Assembly: GCF_947241705.1 (NCBI RefSeq)
Contig: NC_079259.1
Coordinates: 496,001 to 560,000 of the forward strand
Direction: 5' to 3'
Length of the DNA stretch: 64,000 nt
Origin: Saccharomyces mikatae IFO 1815
Taxonomy: Eukaryota; Ascomycota; Saccharomycetes; Saccharomycetales; Saccharomycetaceae
Shown: positions 52,848 to 63,307 of the stretch, in pieces
How the letters are laid out: every line of letters begins with the position of its first letter
Numbering within the stretch: the stretch's first letter is position 1
Notes under the pieces: model-generated
The model's input: the letters and a program-made list of their open reading frames with translations, nothing else
What the model was told of the DNA's origin: nothing
The model's database searches: none
Made by a program: the position numbers and the translations under genes

Positions 52848-54950
52848 TTATATTTGGAATCTGAGATTTTCAATTAATGAGTCAATGGCCTCGAAATTTA
52901 GGTTATTGTCAGCAAAAGACAAATGCTTCTCAGAAACTATGTGTTGTTCTAACGATTCATATTTTACACGACAATTTTCACAGTATCCCGAGTTTTTCAC
53001 GGTTTCTTTTTTCACCGGCTGTGTTGTTGGTGCGTTAGGATGTAAGGAAATGTTAGTGTAAGTTGTGGTTTTTTTCAATGCTGTTATAGAATCTTTGGTT
53101 ATTATTTTGATGTCATTATTTAATTTTGAGTTTGTGGATGCAGATTTTGAGGTTGTATTTGAAAAATCTGGTAGTTTGCTATTAGTTTCCATATGTATGG
53201 AGTTATTATTGCCGGTCATCTTCGAGCGGGGTTCATCTTTTTTTAGAACAATACCATCAGAAATGTGCTTATTTTCCTTTGCTATTTCTGCTGCAGTTGT
53301 TGTAGCGGCAGTTTTGCTATTACCGTTTGTTTGCTTTACTCCTAGCTTTCTATCAACCATTAGTCTACTTAGTGATTTCATGTTCTTACTCATGACACTT
53401 GCTCTTGTTGGACCCAAACCGTTACCAAAAGAGGTTGCTACATCATTGGATTGATGCGCACCACTTGCTTTTATTTCAAATGCTTGGCGTGATTTTGCTT
53501 TTAATGTGCATAAATCATCCGGTACTTCTTCAGTCTCCTGCCTTGTAAAAGTTGCTAGGATTGGATGGCTTAGTTTTGGAGCAGCAGGCAAAACATTCTG
53601 TGATGTATAGTTTTTTGATTGTTCCACTATGGGCTGTTTGTTTCCTTCTTCTTCTTGCAGCAAATGTTTTCTGGTTTCAACCTCTTTTAAAGAGATAGTA
53701 TTCTTTTCATCAGTTTGGCTGTCATTTTCATTTTGAATTGATTGTATAGCGTCATCATGTGACTTTTTTAATTCATTCTTCTCGAAAGTTTTTGCCTTTT
53801 CTTGCATCCATTTTTTGAAGCTCTTGGTGGAATCGTTGCATGTATGAGGAATAAATATTAAATTTTTGGTTTGGTCATCACCTGATGACGTGGTCATGAA
53901 GGTATCGGCATGATATTGAAACAAGGCACGAAGTTGTAATGCATATTTTTTGTTTGCCTTATCTCTGGAATATCTCTTTACCACGCGCTTATAAGAACTT
54001 TCATCATAGTTTCTGTCGCCTATAAAGGGGCACCTGCCAAAAGAACCCAGTTTTAATATTGGGTATGGTAACTCTTCCAAGTTCGTCAACTCTTGAGGTT
54101 TCCACTCTAAAGTTATTATGGGGGCCCAGGTTTGCCAAAGATCGTAAAGATATACATGAGGATATTTGAAGTAGTGGATATCATCTCTCTTGGTTCTGGG
54201 GTCCCTATCTGTTGGTCCATATATTTTTTCATTGTGTAAAAGATTGGACAGAGTAGGTGTAGCTAAAGAAGCAGATTTAGTCTTACTCAGGTGATCCAAA
54301 TCAACATCAAGATTTTTCAAAAACCTGGCTGCCTTTTCGTAGCTCCAAACTTTCATGTAGTTTTTTTTAGCCCTAGATAAAATGTCTGTATCTTTTAGTA
54401 AATATATATTCTCAACTGATCTTCTTGTAATGACTATTGTAACAGTAGTGTCGAAAAATTGAGTGATTTGTGCACCTAGTGTAAGAAATCCTCTTTTCAA
54501 TAAATCTCTCCGTTTGTCCATCCTGGACTTGTTGTATGTATTCATCTCTACGTCATCGGTAATGTCGAAGTAAATGCGAGAATCTCTTTTCATGATTTTT
54601 TTCCAATTCGTTTGCCATTCCAGTAATTCTTTAGGTGTAACCCTTGGTTCGACATTCTTCAAACCAGTGACCTTGCTCACTTGAACGGCACCTTCAATGG
54701 ATCTAGCCCTTTCTAGTTTGGCTTTTTTCTTTTCATGCAAATGTTGTTGTTGTTGGAGCTCGAGGCGCTCAAGGGATCTTTTCTTCGGGAAGGATTCCGT
54801 AGCGTTGTTATTGTTACAATTATTATCGTTAGAGAATATATCCAAATGGCCCACTGTCGTAGTTGATACAGCAATCCCATTTTTATGTTTCAAGTTAGTG
54901 TCTGTTTCCTTCAGCGGAGACCTTATTATCATTTTCGTTGGAGATACCAT
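52848..54950 (-). CDS. DBF4: Dbf4, regulatory subunit of Cdc7 kinase
   Basis: Regulatory subunit of the Dbf4-dependent kinase that phosphorylates Mcm2-7 to fire origins (YDR052C). The product is 700 residues; S. cerevisiae has 704. In order: destruction-box-like RSPLKE near residue 10, a Polo-binding motif ARSIEGAV near 82-89 that recruits Cdc5, motif N/BRCT-like region (about 110-220), motif M around YPILKLGSFGRCPFIGD, and motif C with a CCHH zinc finger GYCENCRVKYESLEQHIVSEKH near 655-680. The linker between M and C is variable, as expected. An MCB element lies upstream. Confidence 0.97.
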   Translation of the reverse strand: MVSPTKMIIRSPLKETDTNLKHKNGIAVSTTTVGHLDIFSNDNNCNNNNATESFPKKRSLERLELQQQQHLHEKKKAKLERARSIEGAVQVSKVTGLKNVEPRVTPKELLEWQTNWKKIMKRDSRIYFDITDDVEMNTYNKSRMDKRRDLLKRGFLTLGAQITQFFDTTVTIVITRRSVENIYLLKDTDILSRAKKNYMKVWSYEKAARFLKNLDVDLDHLSKTKSASLATPTLSNLLHNEKIYGPTDRDPRTKRDDIHYFKYPHVYLYDLWQTWAPIITLEWKPQELTNLEELPYPILKLGSFGRCPFIGDRNYDESSYKRVVKRYSRDKANKKYALQLRALFQYHADTFMTTSSGDDQTKNLIFIPHTCNDSTKSFKKWMQEKAKTFEKNELKKSHDDAIQSIQNENDSQTDEKNTISLKEVETRKHLLQEEEGNKQPIVEQSKNYTSQNVLPAAPKLSHPILATFTRQETEEVPDDLCTLKAKSRQAFEIKASGAHQSNDVATSFGNGLGPTRASVMSKNMKSLSRLMVDRKLGVKQTNGNSKTAATTTAAEIAKENKHISDGIVLKKDEPRSKMTGNNNSIHMETNSKLPDFSNTTSKSASTNSKLNNDIKIITKDSITALKKTTTYTNISLHPNAPTTQPVKKETVKNSGYCENCRVKYESLEQHIVSEKHLSFADNNLNFEAIDSLIENLRFQI

Positions 54951-55753
54951 TTTCTTTCTCTCTGTTCTAAATATGAATCAAAAGAGGAATTTTGAAACGC
55001 CCTTCAGACTCAAAATTTGAAATGTGAAGATAATTAGCCCCGTAAGCAAATACAGATCGCGAGGAATCTATACTTGGTTAGATATAGGTTATACAGCTTA
55101 ATTTATATTTCCCCTAGCCTGAGTTACTGCTATTATTATCGTTATTTCTTTTACTTTTTTTCGTTTTCGCAAAGATCGATTGGGACGCGTTTGCGAAAAA
55201 AAATGCCTGTTTACTTTATTGCGGGTAAAATACAAAAAGAAAATTAGGCGTTAGTCAAGAACCGTCAAGAGAATAAAGGTATTAAGGTAACGAAGAGTTA
55301 GATGCAAAGAGATATAGATATAAACATATATGTACATATATGCAAATATATATTCGAAAAGTACAATAACTTAGGGACTATTAAAGGGGCGAATTCGGTA
55401 GTTTTTTTTTGTTTTTTTTTTGTTTTTTTTTGGTTCGTTAAAACTTTCTTAATATACACGCTTGTGATTATAAGGTAGTGTAAAATAATGCAATTATACA
55501 CTCTTTTCTTTCATATCTCCTGCAGTGTAAAGCGAGAGATAATATGTGGTAATCGATTAACTCCTCCTCTAAATTTTCTTTTTGGATGTTTAGTTAGTTT
55601 CCACTTCCCGTGATAATCTTAGCATACCACGGGCAAAACTATAGTATGTGCTTGATGGCGAACGTATTTCGTATGTATAAGATGATTCATGACTTTGGAT
55701 TTGAATTTGAATATGTTTTGTTAAATTTCGTCTTGTTTACCTTCTTTCTTGTT
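54951..55753 (-). promoter_or_regulatory. DBF4 promoter / CDC34 3' region
   Basis: 803 bases between two minus-strand genes. Besides the MCB element it holds an almost pure T tract with interspersed G at about 55,401-55,433 and TA-rich DNA at 55,315-55,355. No gene or RNA was recognised. Confidence 0.5.
55185..55190. promoter_or_regulatory. MCB element upstream of DBF4
   Basis: ACGCGT, the MluI cell-cycle box bound by MBF, lies about 235 bases upstream of the DBF4 start, next to TTTGCGAAAA, which resembles an SCB. DBF4 is known to be transcribed late in G1. Confidence 0.55.
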
Positions 55754-56647
55754 TTATATTTTCTTAGAAACTCTTTCTACGTCTTCTACGTCTTCGCTTT
55801 CGTCTTCAGCTTTGTGGGGTTGTTTCCTATCCATGACGCTGTCGTTATCTATACTATCGTCATCATCATCGTCATCATCTTCAAACTCGATTCTTTCATC
55901 ATCGTCATCGTTGTCGTTGTAGTTATAAACGTCATCGTCATCAAACGGGATATGATTGTTTCCATCATCATCATCGTAGTCATCGTCTTGTAAGATGGCG
56001 GATCCGTTTTCATCGTCGTCCAAATCACTGTCATACCAAAAATTATCCGCCATATCTTTATTGGACTCTGGTTCATCTAATTTACTTTGAGAAATGTACG
56101 CTGATTCAGAGGTGGGCATAATAAAACCTTTAGGGATATCTTGCTTTGATCTCTCCACCTCCATTTTGACTCTTTGCTTGTATTGTTCAGGGTTTTTTCT
56201 ATAATCGACAGCGGCATCTACGTTCGCTGGTGAGTTGATATTGGGGTCTTCCAATAAAGATACTATAGAAATCAAAACACTTTCTACGGTCTGCACGGGA
56301 GACCACGTTTCAGCATCAGGCTCGTCGGTCATAGGATCCCCACTCTGATGTAAAATAGAAATACAAAGCCTGCCGTCCCTGTAAACGTTTGGATGGTAAA
56401 TGGCTGGCGTAAAACGAAACTGTGGTGGAGAAAAGGGGAAGTCTTCCGGAAATCTCATTTGAGCTTTGAAAAACCCGCCATGGTAAATAGAGTCCTCATT
56501 TAGTACCATAACACCTATATTCCAAGTAAAGATGTTTGAATCATCTTCTAGTTCTATATGAAACGAAGGAATAGCTTTCTTGGGGTCGGTGAGTTCTCTG
56601 TATTGCCGTAACAGTAAACTAGAAGCGGTGCTTTTGCGACTACTCAT
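55754..56647 (-). CDS. CDC34: Ubiquitin-conjugating enzyme Cdc34 (SCF E2)
   Basis: E2 enzyme that works with SCF ubiquitin ligases to degrade Sic1, cyclins and others at G1/S (YDR054C). The product is 297 residues; S. cerevisiae has 295. The UBC fold spans about residues 8-170 with HPN (IYHPNVYRDGRLCISIL), active-site Cys95 in GRLCISIL and the Cdc34-specific acidic insertion HQSGDPMTDEPDAETW. The C-terminal tail from about 195 is extremely Asp/Glu-rich and ends VERVSKKI; it docks on the Cul1 basic canyon. The tail is encoded by GAT/GAC triplet runs prone to slippage, which may explain the two-residue length difference. It is divergent from PST1. Confidence 0.97.
   Translation of the reverse strand: MSSRKSTASSLLLRQYRELTDPKKAIPSFHIELEDDSNIFTWNIGVMVLNEDSIYHGGFFKAQMRFPEDFPFSPPQFRFTPAIYHPNVYRDGRLCISILHQSGDPMTDEPDAETWSPVQTVESVLISIVSLLEDPNINSPANVDAAVDYRKNPEQYKQRVKMEVERSKQDIPKGFIMPTSESAYISQSKLDEPESNKDMADNFWYDSDLDDDENGSAILQDDDYDDDDGNNHIPFDDDDVYNYNDNDDDDERIEFEDDDDDDDDSIDNDSVMDRKQPHKAEDESEDVEDVERVSKKI
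55849..55995. repeat. ATC/GTC triplet-rich stretch in CDC34 tail
   Basis: Imperfect ATC/GTC triplet runs on the plus strand encode the Asp-rich acidic tail of CDC34. The symmetry of the repeat opens long spurious frames on both strands here, including one at 55,610-55,993. I accept only CDC34. Confidence 0.8.
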
Positions 56648-57823
56648 ATTACGTTGTATTGTTCTTTTTTTTCCTTGTTTGGTATACTAACAATTATTCA
56701 GTCGCTATAGGCCCTAGGCAGTGAAGGAATAGAGATATCAGTGCCAGAGTATAAGATTCTATTATTCCACAAAAATAATAAACGCAAAAACTCCTATTCG
56801 TTTGTGATAATATGCTTTTACTATTCTCTCTTACTTTAAGTTTCTACTCTTGTTCTTTACAGATTCAAGAAAAACCAAAGAAAAACCAAAGAAAAAGAAT
56901 CGAATTTTTCTCAGGATGAAAGTGTAAAGAAAAAAAAAGAGGAGATAGGAAATCCGAAGAACCCCAAGGGACGGACAAATACAAGGCGATATCGCACGTG
57001 GTTAGCCTTCTAAGGAAAGTGTCATAACGGAATATATACCATTACTAAGTGCTTTACCTAAAAACGTAGCAAGGATAAAAGTGAAGTACAGTATTTGCTG
57101 TTCCACACTACATGGCATACTGCTATCATAAACTTGCTATTGCCACATCAAATCCTCTTGAGAGTGATCGCATTAGTAATTGTCCGCTTTTCTTTTTCCT
57201 TCCGCGAATGACCCATAGACAAGGAAAAAAATCGACAAAAAAAGGGTGGACGGAATCCCATTATCCGAAAGCCGGGTTATAATTCACGAGATGTTCACGT
57301 GACAGCTGGGCGGCTATTTTTTTATTCTTTTTGAGTCGTTTAAACAGCACTATTTCTACCCGCCAACTCATTTTTGTTTTCTCTTTACGGCAAAGGCTTT
57401 GGCTTAAGGACCGCATTTCCGTATCCTTGAGGGAAAAAAACCAAGAAACCCAAAAAAAGACCACAAAGTTGAGATGTCTTAATTAGTAGAGGGTTTTTTG
57501 TGGTGATGATAATACTATTCTCTAAAAATAGCATAGGTACACTGCCCTGATTCGGACTTTGTCAGAGCCTATTACTACAAAGGGTCATATTCGATGATTG
57601 GGCTGGGTTTTCATAGGATTAATTCTAATTATTATCATTCAACCGCTCATGACTCCTTAGGAACGACATATATACAGTCCATGCATAAACATATAAATAG
57701 TAGACTTATTCTTGCTATTCATCAACTGGTGAGCTTAAAAGGAGTGTATTTTCGTATTGTACTACCGCTCTACAGTACACTAAACCAAGAAAAAAAGAAG
57801 GATAGTTCGTTATAAATCAGATC
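56648..57823. promoter_or_regulatory. Divergent CDC34-PST1 promoter region
   Basis: 1.18 kb. A perfect Rlm1-type site CTAAAAATAG lies at 57,522-57,531, about 300 bases upstream of PST1, which fits its induction by the cell-wall integrity pathway; a second, weaker Rlm1-like or TATA element (CATATAAATAG) lies at about 57,690. Two CACGTG E-boxes are at 56,995-57,000 and 57,296-57,301. No RNA gene was recognised. Confidence 0.6.
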
Positions 57824-59158
57824 ATGCAACTACGTTCACTTATCGTTTCATCTGCCTTCCTAGTGACATCAGCTCTAGGTGCTACCTCGTCCTCTTCTAG
57901 TATACCCTCTTCCTGTACCATAAGCTCACATGCCACAGCTACGGCACAGAGCGACTTGGATAAATATAGCCGCTGCGAGACGTTAGTGGGGAACCTAACT
58001 GTTGGTGGTGGTTTGAAGACTGGTGCTTTGGCTAACGTTAAAGAAATTAAGGGATCTTTAACCGTATTCAATGCTACAAACTTAACTTCTTTCGCTGCTG
58101 ATTCCCTTGAATCTATCACAGATTCTTTGAATTTACAGAGTTTAACCATTTTGACATCCGCTTCATTCGGATCTTTACAAAGTGTTGATAGTATAAATCT
58201 AATCACTTTACCCGCAATCTCTACTTTCACATCTAACATAAAATCTGCTAATAACATTTATATTTCTGACACTTCGCTACAGTCCGTGGATGGTTTTTCT
58301 GTTTTGAAGAAAGTAAACGTTTTCAACGTCAATAATAATAAACGATTAACATCGATCAAGTCCCCCGTTGAGACGGTCACCGACTCTTTACAGTTCTCAT
58401 TCAATGGTAATCAGACCAAAATCACCTTTGATGACTTGATTTGGGCAAACAATATTAGTTTAACGGACGTTCATTCTGTATCCTTTGCTAGCTTGCGAAA
58501 GATCAACTCCTCACTGGGTTTCATCAACAACTCCATCTCTAGTTTGAACTTTACTAAGCTAAACTCAATCGGCCAGACCTTTAGTATTGTTTCCAATGAT
58601 TATTTGAAAAACTTGTCCTTCTCCAACTTGTCAACCATAGGAGGTGCTCTTGTCATCGCTAATAATACTGGTTTACAAAAAATTGGTGGCCTCGACAACC
58701 TAACAACCATTGGCGGTACTTTAGAAGTGGTTGGCAATTTTACGGCCTTGAATCTAGACTCCTTGAAGTCTGTTAAGGGAGGTGCTGATGTCGAATCAAA
58801 GTCAAATAACTTTTCCTGTAACGCTTTGAAAGCCTTACAAAAGAAGGGCGGTATTAAAGGCGAATCTTTTGTTTGCAAGAACGGTGCATCATCCACATCC
58901 GTTAAACTGTCATCAACCTCCAAACCACAATCAAGCCAAAGTACTTCTAAGCCTTCCAAGTCATCTACTAAGATTGAGGGGAAAAAATTCACTTCTGGTG
59001 AGATCAAGGCTGCTGCGTCTGTGTCCAGTTCCTCAAGTTCTAGCGCATCCAGTTCCAGCTCCAAGAGTTCAAAAGGCGATGCCGCTATTATGGTCCCTAT
59101 TGGTCAAGCCACTCCTTTGTTTGGCATTTTGACGGCAATCATCATGTCCCTAATATAA
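57824..59158 (+). CDS. PST1: GPI-anchored cell wall protein Pst1
   Basis: Orthologue of Pst1 (YDR055W), a GPI-anchored glycoprotein of the Ecm33/Sps2 family, induced by cell wall damage. The product is 444 residues, equal to S. cerevisiae. The signal peptide is about residues 1-20 (MQLRSLIVSSAFLVTSALGA). The middle is a receptor-L-domain-like leucine-rich array with repeated LxxIxG-type strands and many N-glycosylation sequons (NLT, NKR excluded). A Ser/Lys-rich stalk follows, then a hydrophobic C-terminal tail FGILTAIIMSLI typical of a GPI attachment signal, with the likely anchor site in the Ser/Gly segment just before. An upstream Rlm1 site supports cell-wall stress control. Confidence 0.97.
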   Translation: MQLRSLIVSSAFLVTSALGATSSSSSIPSSCTISSHATATAQSDLDKYSRCETLVGNLTVGGGLKTGALANVKEIKGSLTVFNATNLTSFAADSLESITDSLNLQSLTILTSASFGSLQSVDSINLITLPAISTFTSNIKSANNIYISDTSLQSVDGFSVLKKVNVFNVNNNKRLTSIKSPVETVTDSLQFSFNGNQTKITFDDLIWANNISLTDVHSVSFASLRKINSSLGFINNSISSLNFTKLNSIGQTFSIVSNDYLKNLSFSNLSTIGGALVIANNTGLQKIGGLDNLTTIGGTLEVVGNFTALNLDSLKSVKGGADVESKSNNFSCNALKALQKKGGIKGESFVCKNGASSTSVKLSSTSKPQSSQSTSKPSKSSTKIEGKKFTSGEIKAAASVSSSSSSSASSSSSKSSKGDAAIMVPIGQATPLFGILTAIIMSLI

Positions 59159-59349
59159 TGGAGCTAAGAAGACGACTCCTTATGTTTTTTAGTCAATCTC
59201 TTACTTTGGATAACTACTAGCACAAGCCATTTACGACAAATGCGTCTTACTAAAAACATCTATATAACTATTTTATGTATTCAGATATTTTCAGGAAGGA
59301 AATAAAAATAACGACACTTTAGAAGTAGAACATATTACAATGTTCTTAT

Positions 59350-59961
59350 TTAATCAGCTTTTTGGCCAGATCCGGTATCTTGTTGCTTCTTTATCGAGCC
59401 TGCAACAAGATTATATATCAGTAAACCAACAAGCAACATTTTCCAATTCTTCTGGAACCAAGAGAGCTCCTTGGTCTCTTCATCTTCTTCGAATTGTGCT
59501 GTACTTCCATCCTTATTCTTACTAGCTTTTTTATCAGCATAAGTCTTGGTTCTTTTCTTTAATTTAGCCACTGGTGCACTTGGACCCACTACTGGGTACC
59601 TTGCAGTAGCAACAATAGCGTTGTTAGTCTCATTATAGGAGAGTAACACTTGTTTAACCTCATTATCATCATTCAAATCCACAATTAAGTCGAATCTTAA
59701 TGGTGTTTCTAGCTTCATGTAGCTGAAACATGGCATATCTAGTTTACCTTCAATTTGAGCATTCAAGCAGTAATGTCCAGAGACTTGAACGTTTGGCACG
59801 TCAACAGTTGTGACTGATACGTTCCTACCGGGTGTATTGTCAATCTCAAAAGTACCTAAGGGAATAGCGTCCTTCTTATCATCTGTATAACTCAATCGTA
59901 AAATATCAGTGCCGAAGACCACGCTGGCCAATGAAATAACACGCAACAGCCGCACCAACAT
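59350..59961 (-). CDS. EMC10: ER membrane protein complex subunit Emc10
   Basis: Orthologue of YDR056C, identified as Emc10, a lumenal subunit of the ER membrane protein complex that inserts tail-anchored and multi-pass proteins. The product is 203 residues; S. cerevisiae has 205. There is a signal peptide (MLVRLLRVISLASVVFGTD), a lumenal beta-rich domain with GHYCLNAQIEGKLDMPCFSYM whose two Cys probably pair, a charged linker KKRTKTYADKKASKNKDG, and one hydrophobic segment near the C-terminus (WKMLLVGLLIYNLVAGSI). It is divergent from YOS9 with 276 bases between starts. Confidence 0.94.
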   Translation of the reverse strand: MLVRLLRVISLASVVFGTDILRLSYTDDKKDAIPLGTFEIDNTPGRNVSVTTVDVPNVQVSGHYCLNAQIEGKLDMPCFSYMKLETPLRFDLIVDLNDDNEVKQVLLSYNETNNAIVATARYPVVGPSAPVAKLKKRTKTYADKKASKNKDGSTAQFEEDEETKELSWFQKNWKMLLVGLLIYNLVAGSIKKQQDTGSGQKAD

Positions 59962-60237
59962 TCTTATTAAAATCAGAAGCCTATGATTCTTGTGGATATG
60001 TATTACCTTATTTTTCTGCTGAGAAGTGTCTTTTATAAATTGCGGATTTTTCCTAAATATGTTGCGTTTTTAAGTTACCATACAATTGCCTTAGTTAAGG
60101 GCCCACCGCAACATATGCAAAAAAATCAGCGGAAATCTCAAGTAAAAATATAGCTTGGTAAAATAAGAAACAAACTTCCCTAAACTAATCAAAAAGCTCT
60201 TCATATATCACTAGCATCCCTTTTCTTCTCAGTTCTG

Positions 60238-61950
60238 ATGCAAGGTAAAACGATATACATTCTGGGTGCAATTTCTATCCTAGTACCGTTAGTATCATCC
60301 CTATTAGCACCAATAGAGGACCCTATAGTATCAAACAAATATCTTATAACGTACATTGATGAGGATACCTGGAGCGATACAATATTGCATAATGAATCTG
60401 CTATGAACTCAGGATATATTGTAAACATGGGCGGCAACCTTGAATGTTTTATTCAGAACGCAAGTTCTCAATTGAGCGATGTATTGGAAAATTCCAATGA
60501 GTATAACAATAGTGAAAAGGCTGCGTTGTTGACCAATACTCTGAATCAAGGCGTTAGAGCTATTTTCGATAAATTAAATGAAAAATGCATTTTCTACCAA
60601 GCTGGATTTTGGATTTACGAGTACTGTCCTGGTATAGAATTTGTACAATTTCATGGCAGAGTAAACGTACAAACTGGCGAAATCGTCAATCGAGATGAAT
60701 CTTTAGTTTACCGGTTGGGAAAGCCAAAGCCAAACTTAGACGAGAGGGAATTTGAATTGCTTTATGATGATGTAGGATATTATATTAGCGAAATTATAGG
60801 CTCTGGTGATACTTGTGATGTGACAGGTGCTGAAAGAATGGTTGAGATACAATATGTCTGTGGTGGCTCAAACTCTGGACCAGCAACGATTCAATGGGTG
60901 AGGGAAACAAAAATCTGTGTCTACGAAGCCCAAGTTACCATACCTGAATTGTGCAATTTAGAACTGTTAGCTAAAAATGAAGATCAAAAGAACGCTTCGC
61001 CTATCTTTTGCAGGATGCCTGGCAAATCAAGTATAGATACTAACTCTTTAGATTTGATCACTGAGTTTGAACCAATATTTTTAGGTTCTGGAATATACTT
61101 TTTAAGACCTTCTAACGCTGATCAAAGGGTTAAATTAATGGTTACTGATAATGTGATGTCAAACTGGGATGTGATTATCGACACACATTATCAGAAATTT
61201 GGTAATGCTATTAACAAAATGCTAAGCTTGAAATTGGTATCGCTACCTGATGGTCATATTCTTCAACCTGGCGATTCTTGTATTTGGCAGGCGGAGGTGG
61301 TAGACATTAAAGATCAATTTCAAACCATTTTATCATTAAACATACTTGATTCGCAAAGAGCAGAAATATCTTTCAACAAATCGTTATCATTTAATGAAAA
61401 TAGTGGGAACTTTATATCATACAAAATCGGGGACCCTAGCGAGTCGACTGAACTCAGCCAAATCACCCGCTTAAATAAAGCAGAGAAAAACATCGAAACA
61501 ATTCAGTCAGAAGAAGAATTAATAAGTCCCGATAATGAGTTGTTCTTGAGGCTTTCTAGGGAAATAACTGAAGTAAAAGAACTATTAAATGAAATTGTAG
61601 GTCCACGTGAAATGGAAGTGATATTTGAAAGCATAAGAAACCAGCCAAATAACGATTTTGAACTGGCACTGTTAAACGGGTTGAAACATTCGCTAGCTGC
61701 CGGAATTAATGAAAACAATGTTGAGCAGGTACAGGCAAATATTGATGATAATAAGAACACTCAAGGTAATAAGGATGTCACTGAACTCCCTAACCGAACT
61801 GGGGAAAAAGCCAGTGACAGCAAGAAGAAAGAAAGTACAACTAACTCAAGTAAGGAAATCGCAAAAGATGGCTCAGGTACAACAGAAATTGTTGAATCAG
61901 AAGAAACAAATGTCAACGCCGATGTTTTTATTGATCACGATGAACTTTGA
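60238..61950 (+). CDS. YOS9: ER lectin Yos9 of the Hrd1 ERAD pathway
   Basis: Orthologue of Yos9 (YDR057W, human OS-9), an ER-lumen lectin that reads trimmed N-glycans on misfolded proteins and passes them to Hrd1. The product is 570 residues; S. cerevisiae has 542. The signal peptide is about 1-22 (ILGAISILVPLVSSLLA). The MRH domain spans about 105-240 with CIFYQAGFWIYEYCPG, TCDVTGAERMVEIQYVCGGS and the Gln/Arg/Glu/Tyr sugar-binding set. A dimerisation domain follows. The C-terminal linker is acidic and Ser/Thr/Glu-rich, and the protein ends in HDEL, the ER retrieval signal. The extra length appears to sit in this linker. Confidence 0.96.
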   Translation: MQGKTIYILGAISILVPLVSSLLAPIEDPIVSNKYLITYIDEDTWSDTILHNESAMNSGYIVNMGGNLECFIQNASSQLSDVLENSNEYNNSEKAALLTNTLNQGVRAIFDKLNEKCIFYQAGFWIYEYCPGIEFVQFHGRVNVQTGEIVNRDESLVYRLGKPKPNLDEREFELLYDDVGYYISEIIGSGDTCDVTGAERMVEIQYVCGGSNSGPATIQWVRETKICVYEAQVTIPELCNLELLAKNEDQKNASPIFCRMPGKSSIDTNSLDLITEFEPIFLGSGIYFLRPSNADQRVKLMVTDNVMSNWDVIIDTHYQKFGNAINKMLSLKLVSLPDGHILQPGDSCIWQAEVVDIKDQFQTILSLNILDSQRAEISFNKSLSFNENSGNFISYKIGDPSESTELSQITRLNKAEKNIETIQSEEELISPDNELFLRLSREITEVKELLNEIVGPREMEVIFESIRNQPNNDFELALLNGLKHSLAAGINENNVEQVQANIDDNKNTQGNKDVTELPNRTGEKASDSKKKESTTNSSKEIAKDGSGTTEIVESEETNVNADVFIDHDEL

Positions 61951-62117
61951 GAGGGTCAAATATAATCTTTTAGTTACTATTTGTTCTTTTAATTTTGCTT
62001 CTAACTTAGTAGATAGTTGATAAAGTAATGATATTTCTATTAACTCCGTATCAATAAATATATGCATAAACTTAAAAAAAGGTACATTACATAAAGTTGC
62101 TGTGAATGGAATCGCAT

Positions 62118-63098
62118 TTAGAATCCTTTTTTTGCCAAATCATCCGTCACTTTCAAATAAAAATTCAAGATATCAACCTTTTCTCCAATGGTGCTAGTAT
62201 GAAAAAATTTACTCCAATCATCCTGCAACTTATTCTTCCAATTGATAACATCCAGGTGATCCATATCTTTTAAAGTTCCTCTGTATTCGCCCCATTTACT
62301 ACTATCGATGGTTACCAAACCGTCATTGGGCCGACCTTTAGATCTCTCATAAACGATTTTCCACGGTGTGCAAAAGACGTTGTACCACTTGGGTACAAAG
62401 GAGCAACCATAAGAAAAATAGGAAACTTTCGGACTGTTTGGCGTTACTAAATTGAAGTATTTCATATAAGTCGTGGTAAGTTGGTAAAAACATATCGGTA
62501 GTATCTTTTGACTCACTCTCAGGGCGTTTAGATTTTCAAAAAGATCTACTACATAATCTGCCATCTCTGAACCCCTGTGTGGAGTCGAAATTGTGGTTAG
62601 GCTCAATACGTCATAGTTCCTGTTTTTGATATTAGAAATTAGATATCGGCAGTCTAGTCCACCCATCGAATGTGCGATCAGATTCAACGAATGTCGCTTA
62701 TCCTTTGACTCAATTTTCTTTACTTCTTTCTGTAATTGAGCATCTAAGGCAATTGCCCTTTCTTCAATACTACCAAAACCTGGTACCTTGGTAGTAATTA
62801 CAGTACATCCCTTAGATTGGAGAAACTTTTTGACACCAATCCAATATTCAATCTCTATCAAATTGGGGTACTTTGAATTGCTATCATCTTCGTCATCTTG
62901 CATGAAATTTTCTGTCATATTATGAAGTATTGAATTAGAAATTAAGTTCGTTAGATGGAATACAGAAGGGATCAGAATTAGTTTGTCAAACCCTGATAGA
63001 CCATGACAAAATACAATAGGGTTTTTTGGGGGTTTGTATGAATCAGGAACCTTTACAGAATCTATTATTATTTCTTTAGATTTTCCATTATTCTTCAT
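62118..63098 (-). CDS. TGL2: Mitochondrial triacylglycerol lipase Tgl2
   Basis: Orthologue of Tgl2 (YDR058C), an alpha/beta-hydrolase lipase of mitochondria acting on short-chain tri- and diacylglycerols. The product is 326 residues, equal to S. cerevisiae. The oxyanion-hole segment is PIVFCHGLSGFDKL near residue 28. The nucleophile elbow is LIAHSMGGLDCRYL (Ser in AHSMGG) near residue 143. The catalytic Asp and His are likely in PNDGLVTIDSSKWG and DMDHLDVINWKNK. No strong classical presequence is visible. It converges on YOS9 with 167 bases between stops. Confidence 0.96.
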   Translation of the reverse strand: MKNNGKSKEIIIDSVKVPDSYKPPKNPIVFCHGLSGFDKLILIPSVFHLTNLISNSILHNMTENFMQDDEDDSNSKYPNLIEIEYWIGVKKFLQSKGCTVITTKVPGFGSIEERAIALDAQLQKEVKKIESKDKRHSLNLIAHSMGGLDCRYLISNIKNRNYDVLSLTTISTPHRGSEMADYVVDLFENLNALRVSQKILPICFYQLTTTYMKYFNLVTPNSPKVSYFSYGCSFVPKWYNVFCTPWKIVYERSKGRPNDGLVTIDSSKWGEYRGTLKDMDHLDVINWKNKLQDDWSKFFHTSTIGEKVDILNFYLKVTDDLAKKGF

Positions 63099-63307
63099 TT
63101 TTTATTCCTATTCAATACAAGCACAACTTCCTACCCTTGATACAACACACTCCACACTCTTTATCCTTTCTAACTTATATTTCTTTCAAATGGCTGTATG
63201 TGAGGGTTAACCATTATTTCTATAAGAAATTATTGAAAAGAGAAAAAATATTAATCTTGAAAACAGGTAATGATCTAATGTGCCAGAAGAAATATCAACA
63301 AAAAGTA

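Noticed and set aside
53065-53454. 129-codon frame antisense to DBF4 (YDR053W-like)
   Set aside because: Entirely inside DBF4 on the other strand, no independent support.
55610-55993. 127-codon frame rich in Ile and Val opposite the CDC34 tail
   Set aside because: Made by the antisense reading of Asp-codon repeats; not a plausible protein.
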